Shown here: positions 1 to 9,967 of the stretch, piece by piece
Position numbering within the stretch: the first letter of the stretch is position 1
Layout: each line of letters starts with the position of its first letter
DNA from: Carnimonas nigrificans ATCC BAA-78
GTDB taxonomy: Bacteria > Pseudomonadota > Gammaproteobacteria > Pseudomonadales > Halomonadaceae
Assembly: GCF_000526695.1 (NCBI RefSeq)
Contig: NZ_JAGO01000010.1
Location: 310,001 to 374,000 of the forward strand
Reading direction: 5' to 3'
Length of the DNA: 64,000 bases
Program-made: the position numbers and the translations under genes
The notes under the pieces: model-generated
What the model was told of the DNA's origin: nothing
Database searches by the model: none
The model's input: the letters and a program-made list of their open reading frames with translations, nothing else

Positions 1-285
1 CCGCAGGACCCGCTGGGAACGCTGCTGCACTCAGCGCTTGAGCACCACGCCATCGAGCTGCACTCCCCCTGGCTGATCCAGTCCTATACCGTGATCGCCG
101 AAATGGTCGCGCTGGGCGCAGGCATCGGCGTCGTGGACGCTTTTACCGCCCGCCGCTATCCGCAGCTACACAGTGTTCCGCTTACTCCCGCTCTCACCGG
201 CGAGATTTCACTGATTACCCTCGCACGCCAGCAGCTATCCTTGCCCGCCGAAACGCTCTGTCAGCTCTTGCGCCACCACCTTTGA
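1..285 (+). CDS. LysR-family transcriptional regulator, C-terminal part (cut by window edge)
   Basis: The frame is open from the first base, so the gene begins upstream of the window. About 94 residues remain. They look like the second half of the LysR effector-binding domain: the segment EMVALGAGIGVVDAF matches the usual 'V..G.GIG..' pocket element near the end of these proteins. The DNA-binding domain is outside the window. The gene points into the dgcN-dgcA-transporter-peptidase run that starts about 140 nt downstream on the same strand, so it may be the local regulator; that role is inferred from position only. Confidence 0.7.
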   Translation, partial: PQDPLGTLLHSALEHHAIELHSPWLIQSYTVIAEMVALGAGIGVVDAFTARRYPQLHSVPLTPALTGEISLITLARQQLSLPAETLCQLLRHHL

Positions 286-424
286 AAAGCCGCCGTCGCT
301 TCATCTGACCATTGCCCATAACCTGGGGTTATTGCGCGGCGTCAAACAGGTATTCGTATTCCCCCCTTCATCTCTGAATACTAAGGACTTGACTGAACTC
401 TCCTTCGATCAGGTGCCTTTCAAC

Positions 425-1435
425 ATGCAGATTCCCCAACCGTACCTTCTGTTTCTTGGTGATGTGAGTGATCCTCTCGCGATCAAAATGGCGCGAGGCA
501 TCCATAGCTGGCGCCCCGAAGCCTGCATTGGTCAGTTACGCCTGAATCAGGAGACCCCATCAGTCGGCATCAGTGATCTGACGCTTGCACAGGGGCGTGA
601 AGGAGGTGCCAAAACCTTGGTGATCGGCACCACCAACGCAGGCGGCAAGCTGCCGCAGCACTGGCTCGATACGTTGCTGGAAGCCGTCGAATGCGGCTAT
701 CACGTTGCCAGCGGCATGCACCAGCGTTTGTCTGATATTGCACCGCTGGCGGAAGCTGCGCGCAGAAAAGCTGTCGAGCTATTCGATATTCGTCACTCGG
801 CCCCCCTGCTTGATGTGGGTAACGGTAAAAAACGCAGCGGCAAGCGGATACTCACCGTCGGGCTGGATTGTGCGGTGGGCAAGATGTTCTCGGCACTGGC
901 GATTGAACAGGAGCTGAATGCACGCGGGCTGAACAGCGATTTCCGCGCCACGGGGCAAAGCGGCATTCTGATCGAAGGCAGCGGTATCGCCATTGATGCC
1001 GTAGTGGCCGACTTCATTTCCGGCGCAGTGGAACAGCTTGCGCCCGATGCCAGTGACGACCACTGGGATGTGATCGAAGGCCAGGGCTCGCTCTACAACC
1101 CCAGTTTTGCAGGGGTCAGCATGGGGCTTTTACACGGCGCCCAGCCAGATTATTTGGTGATGTGCCATGAATTTGAGCGTCCGCATATGCGCCACCTTCC
1201 CCACTTTTCACTGCCTTCCTATGAAGAGTGCGTCAACGCCAACCTGGTTCATGCACGCACCACGAATCCCAATGTGCGGCTGGCGGGCTTCTCGATCAAC
1301 ACCTCCAATGTCGATGAAAAACGTGCCCGTGCCCACCTGGCAGAACTTGAGGAAAAATTTGGTGTGCCCGCCACCGATCCAGTGCGCTTTGGCATTGCGC
1401 CGGTGATTGATTCACTGCTCGCCATGGATGCGTGA
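425..1435 (+). CDS. dgcN: DUF1611 family protein, DgcN-like D-glutamate N-acetyltransferase
   Basis: About 336 residues, DUF1611 family. Members called DgcN are described as acetylating D-glutamate before racemisation by the partner DgcA. The start at 425 gives the N-terminus MQIPQPYLLFLGDV, which matches how the family begins; the frame is open back to 332 but those 31 extra residues do not look like family sequence. A P-loop-like motif GLDCAVGKMF lies near residues 146-155. The stop is 3 nt before dgcA, so the two are surely co-transcribed. The family call is firm; the exact substrate rests on published DgcN work and on this pairing. Confidence 0.8.
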   Translation: MQIPQPYLLFLGDVSDPLAIKMARGIHSWRPEACIGQLRLNQETPSVGISDLTLAQGREGGAKTLVIGTTNAGGKLPQHWLDTLLEAVECGYHVASGMHQRLSDIAPLAEAARRKAVELFDIRHSAPLLDVGNGKKRSGKRILTVGLDCAVGKMFSALAIEQELNARGLNSDFRATGQSGILIEGSGIAIDAVVADFISGAVEQLAPDASDDHWDVIEGQGSLYNPSFAGVSMGLLHGAQPDYLVMCHEFERPHMRHLPHFSLPSYEECVNANLVHARTTNPNVRLAGFSINTSNVDEKRARAHLAELEEKFGVPATDPVRFGIAPVIDSLLAMDA

Positions 1436-1438
1436 ATA

Positions 1439-2470
1439 TTGATGACCTTCTCCAGCGATTACGCCTTCCAGAAGCTGCCATTGGCGCGCCCGTTTGCCAT
1501 TGCACGCGGCACCCGCACCGCCGTCGACGTGGTACGGGTAACGCTGAGCGATGGCAAGCATCACGTTACCGCTGAAGCCACACCCACGCCCCGCTATGGT
1601 GATACCTGCGAGGCGGTCGAGCGGGCTCTTCAGCACTATCAGCCATTGCTTTTGCAGCAGTTGAATAACCACGGTCAGGTGACGACTGCCAGAGAGTGGC
1701 TGAATGCCAACATGGCAGCAGGAACCGCTCGCAATGCGCTGGACTGCGCCCTGTGGCTACTCGAAGCCAAACAGCAGCACACTTCGCTGGAAAACCTGGT
1801 CGCCCAGGCACTGGATGAACCACCGCTCACCTACGAGCAGATCAAGACCGTGCAGACCGTCGGCATTGATAGCCCAGCGGCCATGGCACTCGATGCCCGC
1901 GCCCAGTTCGACAAGGGCATCCGACTGCTCAAGATCAAGCTGAATGGTGAGCAGATTGAGGAGCGTATGCGCGCGATTCGGCGCGCCGTGCCCGAAACGC
2001 GTCTAGTGGTCGATGCCAATGAAGCATTTACTGCCGCTGACTTGCCCCTCACCCTTGAGCTATTGGCCAGTCTTGGTGTGGAAATGGTCGAGCAGCCTCT
2101 TCCCGCAGGGCAGGACAACCTTCCAGCAGAAGCACGCCAGATTGTGCCGCTCTGTGCTGATGAAAGTGCGCATACCGCAGACGATCTCCCGCTCCTGCTT
2201 GAATGCGGCTACCGCATGATCAACATCAAGCTCGATAAATGCGGTGGGATCAGTGAAGCCATCAAATTGATCAACGCCGCCCGCCACCATGGGCTAGATA
2301 TCATGGTCGGCTGCATGCTGGGCAGCTCACTCGCCATGCGCTGCGCCCTGCCCATTGCCGCCCGCGCCTCACTGGTCGATCTGGATGGCCCCACCTGGCT
2401 GGCACACGACGCAGCGCCAGCGCTTGTTTTCCACGCAGGGCAAATATCAGGCATGGATATGGCCGAGTAA
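1439..2470 (+). CDS. dgcA: Enolase-superfamily racemase, DgcA-like (N-acetyl-D-glutamate racemase / dipeptide epimerase)
   Basis: 343 residues of the mandelate racemase/muconate-lactonising branch of the enolase superfamily. The catalytic frame is visible: K165-x-K167 (LKIKL), metal ligands D192 (VVDAN), E218 (VEQPL) and D241 (ADES), and the opposing lysine K264 (INIKLDK). This pattern is shared by L-Ala-D/L-Glu epimerases and by DgcA. Next to dgcN the likely reaction is racemisation of N-acetyl-D-glutamate, but action on L-Ala-D-Glu-type dipeptides from cell wall is an equally natural reading beside a peptide transporter. It starts 3 nt after dgcN with no strong ribosome site, suggesting translational coupling. 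Confidence 0.8.
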   Translation: MMTFSSDYAFQKLPLARPFAIARGTRTAVDVVRVTLSDGKHHVTAEATPTPRYGDTCEAVERALQHYQPLLLQQLNNHGQVTTAREWLNANMAAGTARNALDCALWLLEAKQQHTSLENLVAQALDEPPLTYEQIKTVQTVGIDSPAAMALDARAQFDKGIRLLKIKLNGEQIEERMRAIRRAVPETRLVVDANEAFTAADLPLTLELLASLGVEMVEQPLPAGQDNLPAEARQIVPLCADESAHTADDLPLLLECGYRMINIKLDKCGGISEAIKLINAARHHGLDIMVGCMLGSSLAMRCALPIAARASLVDLDGPTWLAHDAAPALVFHAGQISGMDMAE

Positions 2471-2519
2471 TTTGATGCGACGACAATCACGATAACAACG
2501 GACAACAACAAGGATTGCC

Positions 2520-4361
2520 ATGACCACGCAGAACACTGTCAACGATAGCCATGCGCTGATCCTCAAAGCAGATCACCTCAGTGTCGCTTTTGAGAGCGAA
2601 CAGGGGCCTACCCAGGCGCTCCATGAGATCAGCTTCGATGTATATGAAGGTGAAATTCTTGCCATTGTCGGCGAAAGCGGCTCTGGCAAGTCGGTTACCT
2701 CACTGACCACCATGGGGCTGCTGCCGGAAAATGGCCGAGTGACCAACGGTCATTTGTGGTATTCCCCCCGCGATGGCGATGCCATTGATCTCACCACTCT
2801 TGATGATGAACAGAGCCGTATTCTGCGTGGCACGCGCCTAGGGATGATCTTTCAGGAGCCGATGACCTCGCTCAATCCGGTGCTGAAGGTGGGCGATCAG
2901 CTTACCGAAGCGGCACGGCTGCATTTGAAGCTCTCTGCGCGCAAAGCGCGCGATGAGGCTCTGGCGATGCTAAGCAAAGTGCGTATTCCTTCCCCCGAGC
3001 GCGTGATGGATGAATTTCCCTACTCGCTCTCGGGCGGGATGCGCCAGCGTGTGATGATTGCGATGGCCTTGATGACACGCCCACGCCTGCTGATCGCCGA
3101 CGAACCGACCACCGCACTGGATGTGACCGTTCAGGCCCACGTGCTTGAAATCATCCGTGAACTGCAGCGTGAATTTGGCATGTCGGTGATTTTCATTACC
3201 CATGACATGGGCGTGGTCGCTGAGCTGGCTGACCGCGTGGTGGTCATGCAGGCGGGGCGCGTGGTTGAGCAGAACAGCGTGCACGATATTTTCGCGGCCC
3301 CTGCCCATCCTTACACGCAAAAGCTGCTGGCCGCCGTGCCACGCCTGGGGGCGATGCGCGGTATGCCCCTGCCCCACTCCTTCGAGATACCGGGAGAGAG
3401 CGCTGCCGAGGCTCAAGCCAGTATTGACTACGACACCGATCCACTGCTGGAAGTCGATGCCCTTGAAGTACGCTTCCCCATTTCCAGCGGCTGGTTTGGC
3501 CGTGCCCGCCAGGAAGTGCTCGCCGTTGACCGCGTGCCACTGAAAATATGGCCGGGCGAGACCCTCGCGCTGGTGGGCGAGAGTGGTTCGGGCAAATCGA
3601 CCATTGGCCGCGCCCTGCTACGGTTGGCCAAAAGCAAGCAGGGCTTCATCCAGTTTGCTGATACGCGGCTCGATAATCTTACCGATGACCAGTTTCGTCA
3701 CTGGCGCGGCGATATGCAGATGGTCTTTCAAGACCCCTACGCCTCCCTCAATCCGCGTCTGACCGTTGGCTTCTCCATCGCAGAGCCGCTGCTGATACAC
3801 AAAAGAGTGCCTTCACTCAACAAGGCAATGCCCACCGTAGAGCGTTTGCTTGAGCAGGTCGGCCTTAAGGCAGAGCACGCCCGACGTTATCCCCACGAAT
3901 TCTCGGGAGGGCAACGTCAGCGTATTGCCATTGCTCGTGCCCTCGCCCTTGAACCCAAACTGATTGTGGCTGACGAGGCGGTATCGGCGCTCGATGTGTC
4001 GATCAAGGCGCAGGTCATCAATCTGATGATGAAGCTACAGCGGGAATTGGGTATCGCGTGGCTTTTTATCTCCCATGACATGGCCGTGGTTGAACGTATC
4101 GCCCATCGTGTAGCCGTCATGCATCTGGGCAGGATCGTCGAAATTGCCCCGCGCGAACAGCTGTTTGCGGCCCCGCGGCATCCGTACACCAAGCGCTTGA
4201 TGGAGGCCGTCCCGATTGCCGACCCTGCCCAGCGCCATCACCGCCCTGTTGATACCCAGGAGCCACGCTCTGCGGTCATTCCGCGCCATCAGCAACAGCC
4301 GCCCTATCACTACCGTGAAGTGGGCGAACAGCACTGGCTATTTACCGAAGGAAACCCTTGA
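2520..4361 (+). CDS. gsiA: Dipeptide/glutathione-type ABC transporter, fused double ATP-binding protein (GsiA-like)
   Basis: 613 residues carrying two complete ABC ATPase domains in one chain, as in GsiA of E. coli. Domain 1 has Walker A GESGSGKS at 51-58, signature LSGGMRQR and Walker [13 protein letters not shown]; domain 2 has a second GESGSGKS near 352-359, signature FSGGQRQR and [12 protein letters not shown]. The Pro-to-Ala change in the second Walker B (DEA rather than DEP) is common in this family. Each half ends in an oligopeptide-type C-terminal extension ([16 protein letters not shown]). A ribosome site AAGGA precedes the ATG. It powers the permeases encoded downstream. Confidence 0.88.
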   Translation: MTTQNTVNDSHALILKADHLSVAFESEQGPTQALHEISFDVYEGEILAIVGESGSGKSVTSLTTMGLLPENGRVTNGHLWYSPRDGDAIDLTTLDDEQSRILRGTRLGMIFQEPMTSLNPVLKVGDQLTEAARLHLKLSARKARDEALAMLSKVRIPSPERVMDEFPYSLSGGMRQRVMIAMALMTRPRLLIADEPTTALDVTVQAHVLEIIRELQREFGMSVIFITHDMGVVAELADRVVVMQAGRVVEQNSVHDIFAAPAHPYTQKLLAAVPRLGAMRGMPLPHSFEIPGESAAEAQASIDYDTDPLLEVDALEVRFPISSGWFGRARQEVLAVDRVPLKIWPGETLALVGESGSGKSTIGRALLRLAKSKQGFIQFADTRLDNLTDDQFRHWRGDMQMVFQDPYASLNPRLTVGFSIAEPLLIHKRVPSLNKAMPTVERLLEQVGLKAEHARRYPHEFSGGQRQRIAIARALALEPKLIVADEAVSALDVSIKAQVINLMMKLQRELGIAWLFISHDMAVVERIAHRVAVMHLGRIVEIAPREQLFAAPRHPYTKRLMEAVPIADPAQRHHRPVDTQEPRSAVIPRHQQQPPYHYREVGEQHWLFTEGNP

Positions 4362-4450
4362 GCCACACGCTACCGGCACAGCAGTCGGTTTCTGACTCAC
4401 TGCGCACGCTGGGTACAACACCACGTAAAACAACAATGACCAGGATGTTG

Positions 4451-6019
4451 ATGATGATTCCAAGCAAAAAGGTGCAACGCTGTCTGCTGGCAGTGCTCTT
4501 CACCACTCTCGCTACCGGAGCGCACAGCGCTGCGGCGCATGAGTTGCGCCTCGCCATGCAGAGTGACATTACCGGACTGGACCCGCACGACACCACCGAT
4601 AACCTGAGCTATTCGGTGCAGAGCGCCGTCTACGAGCGGCTGTTTCAGTTTGACCGCCAGATGAAGCTGGTACCTGCGCTGGCGACGGGCTACCGCGCCA
4701 ATGACAACGCCACCGAGTTCGTGATCGACCTGCGCGATAACGTGCGCTTCTCCGATGGCGCACCCTTTAACGCAGCGGCGGCCAAAACCAACCTTGACCG
4801 CCTTGCAGACCAGGGGATGGGGCTGAAGCGCAACAACATGTTCTCGATGATTGATCACACTGAGATCATCAACGAGCACCGCATCAAAATTGTGCTCAAG
4901 CAGCCGTTTGGCGCCATGATCAATACCCTGGCCCACCCCTCGGCGGTGATGATCAGCCCACAGGCGCTCAAAAAGTACTCGAATGAGAATGACCTGCGCG
5001 TACATCCGGTGGGTACCGGCCCCTTTATCTTCACCGGCTGGGCATCGGGGCGCAGTGTCAGCTTCGTGAAAAACCCCAACTATTGGGAGAAGGGCTGGCC
5101 CAGGGTAGACAAGGTGACCTTCTATCCGACACCGGAATCCGCCACCCGTGTCGCACGGCTGCGCGCAGGCGAAGTGGATGCAGTGATGCCACTGGATGCC
5201 CAATTGACCAAAGCCATTGGCAGAGACACTCATCTCAAGGTTGTCCACGATGCCAGCGTGTTGCAGCACTATATTGTCATCAACAATCTGAAGCCTGCGC
5301 TCAAGGATGTACGAGTACGCAGGGCGCTCAATTACGCCATGGATCGCAACATCTGGCTGCGCGCGGTGCATGGCAACATGGGCACGGTGGCCTCGGCACC
5401 GATGGCTAACGCCATTCCCTTCTATCAAGCCCAGGCCCCCTATGCGCATGATCCGCATAAAGCCAGGGAGTTGCTGAAGGAAGCCGGATACCCTGACGGG
5501 CTATCGCTGAACATGTGGATTGCCAACGACACCAGCTCGATACTCGCCAGCCAGTTGATCAAGCAGCAGTTGGCCGCGGCTGGGGTCAGGCTTCAGGTAG
5601 TCCCCATGGACTCCGCCACTCGCACCGGCATGATCTACAACGTCAGTGACCCCAACGCTGCCCGCTATGATCTGGTACTGCGCGGCTGGTCTCCTTCCAC
5701 CGGTGATGCCGACTGGGCGCTTCGTCCGCTCTTCACTACCGGCGCCTGGGTGCCAAAGCTTGATAACGAATCCTACTACTCCAATCCCCAGGTGGATGAC
5801 GCCATCCAGGGCGCACTTGGCAGCGCTGATGCCGATAAGCGCGGCGCGCAATATGCGCGTGCCCAGCAGCTTATCTGGAAGGATGCGCCGGTGATCTTTT
5901 TGGGCAACCCCGACAACCTGACCGCTCTTTCCCGCAATCTTGACGGGGTCTACATGCTGCCCGATACCACTTTCGCCTTTAATCACGCCCACTTCGTTTC
6001 AGACAACGTCCAACAATAA
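4451..6019 (+). CDS. gsiB: Periplasmic peptide-binding protein of the Gsi/Dpp type
   Basis: Family 5 solute-binding protein (SBP_bac_5), about 522 residues from the chosen start. The start MMIPSKKVQRCLLAVLF gives a clean Sec signal peptide (basic n-region, hydrophobic core, likely cleavage after the Ala-rich stretch before HELRLAMQ) and has an AGG six bases upstream. Open sequence reaches back to a TTG at 4358 overlapping the ATPase stop, and ATGs at 4436 and 4445 are alternatives. Family features are plain: LDPHDTTDNLSY near the N-terminus and the FNAAAAKTNLDRL and GTGPF segments. It delivers peptides to the two permeases. Confidence 0.85.
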   Translation: MMIPSKKVQRCLLAVLFTTLATGAHSAAAHELRLAMQSDITGLDPHDTTDNLSYSVQSAVYERLFQFDRQMKLVPALATGYRANDNATEFVIDLRDNVRFSDGAPFNAAAAKTNLDRLADQGMGLKRNNMFSMIDHTEIINEHRIKIVLKQPFGAMINTLAHPSAVMISPQALKKYSNENDLRVHPVGTGPFIFTGWASGRSVSFVKNPNYWEKGWPRVDKVTFYPTPESATRVARLRAGEVDAVMPLDAQLTKAIGRDTHLKVVHDASVLQHYIVINNLKPALKDVRVRRALNYAMDRNIWLRAVHGNMGTVASAPMANAIPFYQAQAPYAHDPHKARELLKEAGYPDGLSLNMWIANDTSSILASQLIKQQLAAAGVRLQVVPMDSATRTGMIYNVSDPNAARYDLVLRGWSPSTGDADWALRPLFTTGAWVPKLDNESYYSNPQVDDAIQGALGSADADKRGAQYARAQQLIWKDAPVIFLGNPDNLTALSRNLDGVYMLPDTTFAFNHAHFVSDNVQQ

Positions 6020-6028
6020 GGAGGGGAT

Positions 6029-6949
6029 ATGCTGAGTTATGCCTTGCGCCGCCTGCTCGGGATCATTCCCGTACTGATTGTGGTATCACTGCTGGTATTC
6101 GCCTTCGTCAAACTGATGCCCGGCGACCCTGCGCGCATCTACGCAGGCCCCGATGCCTCTCTTGAAGCCGTCGATGCTGCACGTCACCAACTGGGGCTGG
6201 ATCAGCCTCTGACCATTCAATATCTACAGTGGGTCGGCAACTTTTTAACCGGCGATCTGGGCATCGCTTACCGCAACCGTCAACCGGTAGCCGATGCCAT
6301 TGGCGAGAGCTTTTTCCCTACGTTGTGGCTATCGCTGGCGGCCTTCGCCTGGTCATCGGTAGCAGGCATTGCCATTGGCGTCTTCGCAGCGCGCCGTCGC
6401 GGGCGCTGGCAGGACTACACCGCCATGAGCATCGCCGTATGTGGCATTTCGATGCCCTCTTTCTGGCTGGGCCTGCTGTTGATCCAGTACGTTGCCGTGC
6501 CTTTTGGTCTGTTCGCCACCAGCGGTTATGCCAAGCCTCTCGATATCGTGCTGCCCGCCATTACCCTCGGCTCCACCGTCGCGGCAGTGATGGCGCGCTA
6601 CACTCGCTCCGCTTATCTGGAAGCGACCCATGAAGACTACGTGCGCACCGCGCGTGCCAAGGGCCTGACCAACCGTATGGTGGTATGGAAACACACCTTT
6701 CGTAATGCGCTGATTCCGGTTCTCACCATGCTGGGGCTGCAGTTCGGCTTCTTGCTGAGTGGCTCGATTGTCATTGAGAGCGTCTTCAGCTGGCCTGGGC
6801 TTGGCTGGCTATTGATCGAATCTATAAAAACGCAGGATCAGCCGGTTATTCAGGCCCTCGTGATGCTGTTTGTCACCATGTTCCTGGTGATCAATCTCGT
6901 GGTGGATCTGCTTTACGGCTTTATTGACCCTTCTGCGCGCCGGGATTAG
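6029..6949 (+). CDS. gsiC: Peptide ABC transporter permease, GsiC/DppB type
   Basis: 306 residues, the same length as E. coli GsiC. The N-terminus MLSYALRRLLGIIPVLIVVS is typical of DppB/GsiC permeases, followed by about six membrane segments. The cytoplasmic coupling loop that contacts the ATPase is present (DYVRTARAKGL). A strong AGGAGG ribosome site lies just upstream of the ATG, 9 nt after the binding-protein stop. Confidence 0.88.
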   Translation: MLSYALRRLLGIIPVLIVVSLLVFAFVKLMPGDPARIYAGPDASLEAVDAARHQLGLDQPLTIQYLQWVGNFLTGDLGIAYRNRQPVADAIGESFFPTLWLSLAAFAWSSVAGIAIGVFAARRRGRWQDYTAMSIAVCGISMPSFWLGLLLIQYVAVPFGLFATSGYAKPLDIVLPAITLGSTVAAVMARYTRSAYLEATHEDYVRTARAKGLTNRMVVWKHTFRNALIPVLTMLGLQFGFLLSGSIVIESVFSWPGLGWLLIESIKTQDQPVIQALVMLFVTMFLVINLVVDLLYGFIDPSARRD

Positions 6950-7065
6950 CTACAAGCCGCCCGGCACATGAGGGTCAGACACAACAATAATGGGCGAAGA
7001 AGCTGGATTTTCACGCTGTTAACGCAGCCTTTAAGCCACTCTTCGTCACCGCATAACCGAGCACA

Positions 7066-7085
7066 GGCAGTTCTCAGCAACTGCC
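7066..7085 (+). promoter_or_regulatory. Stem-loop just upstream of the gsiD ribosome site
   Basis: A perfect 7-bp inverted repeat, GGCAGTT / AACTGCC with a 6-nt loop, ends three bases before the AGGAG ribosome site (7089-7093) of the following permease. It sits in a 149-nt gap, unusually long for this tightly packed operon. It could be an mRNA stabiliser, an attenuating structure or a remnant; it has no T-tract, so it is not an intrinsic terminator. Confidence 0.4.
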
Positions 7086-7098
7086 TCAGGAGCACACC

Positions 7099-7977
7099 AT
7101 GACATCCACCACTGCCATGCCCACCGCCGCTTCGTTATCGTCACCGTTTCAACGCTGGCGGCGGCGCTTTTTACGCCATCGTGTTGCGCTGGCTGCCAGC
7201 GTCATTCTGCTACTGCTCGTAGTGATTGCCCTGCTGGCCCCAGTGCTGGCGCCCTATAATCCTTACCAGTCCGATTGGCTGGCGATTTCCAGCTTTCCTA
7301 CCGCTGCTCACTGGTTTGGTACCGATGAACTGGGCCGCGATATTCTCTCACGCATTATGTATGGCGCTCGCCTCTCGCTATGGGTGGGTCTGGCATCAGT
7401 ATCGCTGGGCACGATCGGCGGCATTGTGCTGGGCCTGATCGCTGGTTTTAAGGGGGGCTGGCTCGATAGTCTGATCATGCGCAGCTCCGATGTGCTGTTT
7501 GCCTTCCCCGGCATGTTGCTGGCCATTGCTGTGGTAGCGCTATTGGGCCCAGGGCTTAACAACGTCATTCTCGCCGTAGCCATTTTCAGCGTGCCCATCT
7601 TTGCTCGCCTGGTGCGCGCGCAAACTCTGACACTGCGCCACAGCACCTATGTGGATGCCTCACGCAGCGTCGGCGCATCCAACACTACACTGATGTTTCG
7701 CCATATTTTGCCGGCAACGCTGCCAAGCGTAGTGGTCTACTTCACCATGCGTATCGGCTCCAGCATCCTGACCGCCGCAGGGCTTAGCTTTATTGGCCTG
7801 GGGCCTGAGCCGGACGTACCTGAATGGGGCAATATGCTGGCATCCAGCCGCAGCCTGATGATGGCGGGCGCCTGGCACGTTAGCGTCTTCCCGGGCATGG
7901 CGATTCTGATTACCGTGCTGGTGTTCAATCTACTCGGGGATGCCCTGCGCGACACCCTTGACCCCAAGGCGCGCTGA
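7099..7977 (+). CDS. gsiD: Peptide ABC transporter permease, GsiD/DppC type
   Basis: 292 residues. The DppC/GsiD signature is present: an N-terminal membrane anchor, the element HWFGTDELGRDILSRIMYGA, and the coupling loop YVDASRSVGAS. About six membrane segments are expected. It forms the heterodimeric channel with the preceding permease. AGGAG upstream of the ATG supports the start. Confidence 0.88.
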   Translation: MTSTTAMPTAASLSSPFQRWRRRFLRHRVALAASVILLLLVVIALLAPVLAPYNPYQSDWLAISSFPTAAHWFGTDELGRDILSRIMYGARLSLWVGLASVSLGTIGGIVLGLIAGFKGGWLDSLIMRSSDVLFAFPGMLLAIAVVALLGPGLNNVILAVAIFSVPIFARLVRAQTLTLRHSTYVDASRSVGASNTTLMFRHILPATLPSVVVYFTMRIGSSILTAAGLSFIGLGPEPDVPEWGNMLASSRSLMMAGAWHVSVFPGMAILITVLVFNLLGDALRDTLDPKAR

Positions 7978-8018
7978 GCGAGCATCGCTATGCGATTAAG
8001 TGATTCAATGAGGAATCC

Positions 8019-9119
8019 ATGAGCCACTCCGATTTTCACTGGCGTCCATTCGAACGTGACGGTGCCACAGCACTGCTTCAGCGCCACCAACACGAAAACC
8101 TCTGGCTGGCGCCTCGGCTACCGACGGGTCCCCATGACCGCCTGTCAGATGTGGCAGGCGTACGGGTCGGCCACTGCACACTGGCTGATGGCGAGATTCA
8201 GAGCGGATGCAGCGCGCTGGATATGGGCGCGACTCCCGCCCGCCCACTACCCTGTGGCATCGCTATTCTGAATGGTTTTGCCAAGCCGGTAGGACTCACT
8301 CAAGTGGCAGAACTTGGCACAATCAGCGGCCCTATTTTGCTTGGCAACACCTACAGCATCGGCGCGCTTTTCGATGCTTCTATCCAGTGGGCAACACGAC
8401 AGGAGCCGCAACTGGGACGTGAGCTGCCAACCTTCAATCCCGTAGCGCTTGAATGCAATGACGGCTTTCTCAACGATTTGCAGGCGCGTGCCCTGCGCCC
8501 CGAGCATGCACTCGCCGCGATCAATAGTGCCGCAGTGGAGTTCGACACAGGAGCCGTTGGCGCAGGGCGCGGCATGAGCTGTTTCGGACTCAAGGGCGGT
8601 ATTGGGACAGCCTCGCGCATGGTGACTACGGCGACCGGCCAATGGACCCTCGGCGCTCTGGTGCTCAGCAACTTCGGCAAGGCCGAGGATTTCACTCTTG
8701 ACGGCGTGCGGCTCGGGCCGTGGCTGGCAGCACAGCTTCAACAGCATGAAACCGCTCATCCAGAAGATGCTGCCACTCAGCCTGAAAAAGGCTCGATCAT
8801 TATTGTGCTGGCTACCGATGCGCCGCTGGATAAACGCCAGCTTGATCGCGTGGTTCGCCGCGCAGGAGTGGGGATTGGACGTACCGGCGGCTACTGGGGC
8901 CACGGCTCTGGGGATATCGCGCTGGCTGTCTCTACGGCAGCCTCTCAGCCGCTGCTTGAAGATCACACCCTGGACCCGCTGTTCAAGGCCAGTGCCGATG
9001 CAACCGAAGCCGCTATCATCGACGCCCTGCTCAACGCCGAGCCAGTTACCGGGTTTCGTCAGCATCAGCGTACTGCGCTCAGCGACTGGCTCACACAACT
9101 GCATCAGCAACTGCCATAA
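8019..9119 (+). CDS. P1 (S58) family aminopeptidase, DmpA-like
   Basis: 366 residues of the self-processing DmpA/P1 family of Ntn-like hydrolases. The family opening RLSDVAGVRVGHCTL and the region LGNTYSIGALFDA are present. The expected autocleavage site is G258-S259 (EKGSIIIVLATDAPL); Ser259 would become the N-terminal nucleophile of the small subunit. Members cleave N-terminal residues, often D-amino acids, from short peptides or amides. There is no signal peptide, so it acts in the cytoplasm on peptides imported by the adjacent transporter. AGGA precedes the ATG. Exact substrate unknown. Confidence 0.85.
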   Translation: MSHSDFHWRPFERDGATALLQRHQHENLWLAPRLPTGPHDRLSDVAGVRVGHCTLADGEIQSGCSALDMGATPARPLPCGIAILNGFAKPVGLTQVAELGTISGPILLGNTYSIGALFDASIQWATRQEPQLGRELPTFNPVALECNDGFLNDLQARALRPEHALAAINSAAVEFDTGAVGAGRGMSCFGLKGGIGTASRMVTTATGQWTLGALVLSNFGKAEDFTLDGVRLGPWLAAQLQQHETAHPEDAATQPEKGSIIIVLATDAPLDKRQLDRVVRRAGVGIGRTGGYWGHGSGDIALAVSTAASQPLLEDHTLDPLFKASADATEAAIIDALLNAEPVTGFRQHQRTALSDWLTQLHQQLP

Positions 9120-9145
9120 CGAGCGTTTGCTACAGGAGCATCATC

Positions 9146-9967
9146 ATGAAAGTTTTTATTGTTGCCGACATTGAAGGCGTTGCCGGCGTAACGCGACCGA
9201 CTCAATGCCAGCAAGGCAACACCGAATACGAAGGCGCACGCGGTTTGATGGAAGGCGAGGTCAACGCCGCCATCGAAGGCGCACTGCTGGCCGGCGCGAC
9301 GCGGATTGTGGTCGCCGACAGCCATGGCACCATGGGTAACCTGCGTGCCGACAACATCCACCCTGCCGCCGAACTGGTACAGGGCAAGCCGCGCGAATTC
9401 TCAATGGCTCAGGGGATCGAGACCGACCACTTTGATGCCGTCGCCTTTATCGGTCTGCACTCACCGGCCAGCGTCAAGGGCGTACTCGCTCACACCATTA
9501 ACGGACGCGCCTTCCATCGCGTGGAGCTAAACGGCAAAGTGGTAGGCGAAAGTGATCTTTACGCCGCCTTCGCTGCCGAACACGGCACACCGCTGGTACT
9601 CACTTCCGGCGATGATTGCTTCTCTCAATGGGTGTCAAAGCGTCATCCAGAGGTAGAGGCCGTTTGCGTCAAGACCATGCACTCGACCGTCAGCGCTCAA
9701 TCGCTCTCCCCGCAAACCGCCCGAAAGCTGCTGCGTGAGGCGATGGAGAAAACGCTCTCCCGACCGCTGCCTTCCGTAACACCGCACTTTACCGCTCCTT
9801 TCTCGATACGCCTGACGACTACCCGACCGGTATTGGCCGATGGCTTTGCGATGCTGCCTGGCATTGTCCAGGAAGAAGCTCAGGTGGTCAGCTTCACCTG
9901 TGACGATATGGGCGGCGTTATTCGTACCCTCGGTGCACTGTCACTCTATTCAGGAAGCCTGCTATGA
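9146..9967 (+). CDS. M55-family metallopeptidase, DppA-type D-aminopeptidase
   Basis: 273 residues matching the zinc D-aminopeptidase DppA. The N-terminal metal motif VADIEGVAGV (Asp and Glu ligands at D8 and E10), VADSHGTMGN and FIGLHSPAS (histidine ligands), and the conserved VVGESDLYAAFA are all visible. DppA of Bacillus releases D-Ala from D-Ala-D-Ala peptides and sits in a dipeptide-transport operon, as here. The ribosome site AGGAG precedes the ATG. Its last 4 bases overlap the start of the next gene (ATGA). Confidence 0.87.
   Translation: MKVFIVADIEGVAGVTRPTQCQQGNTEYEGARGLMEGEVNAAIEGALLAGATRIVVADSHGTMGNLRADNIHPAAELVQGKPREFSMAQGIETDHFDAVAFIGLHSPASVKGVLAHTINGRAFHRVELNGKVVGESDLYAAFAAEHGTPLVLTSGDDCFSQWVSKRHPEVEAVCVKTMHSTVSAQSLSPQTARKLLREAMEKTLSRPLPSVTPHFTAPFSIRLTTTRPVLADGFAMLPGIVQEEAQVVSFTCDDMGGVIRTLGALSLYSGSLL

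Noticed and set aside
4397-5458. Minus-strand open frame of about 350 codons within the gsiB-like gene
   Set aside because: Antisense shadow of a clear binding-protein gene.
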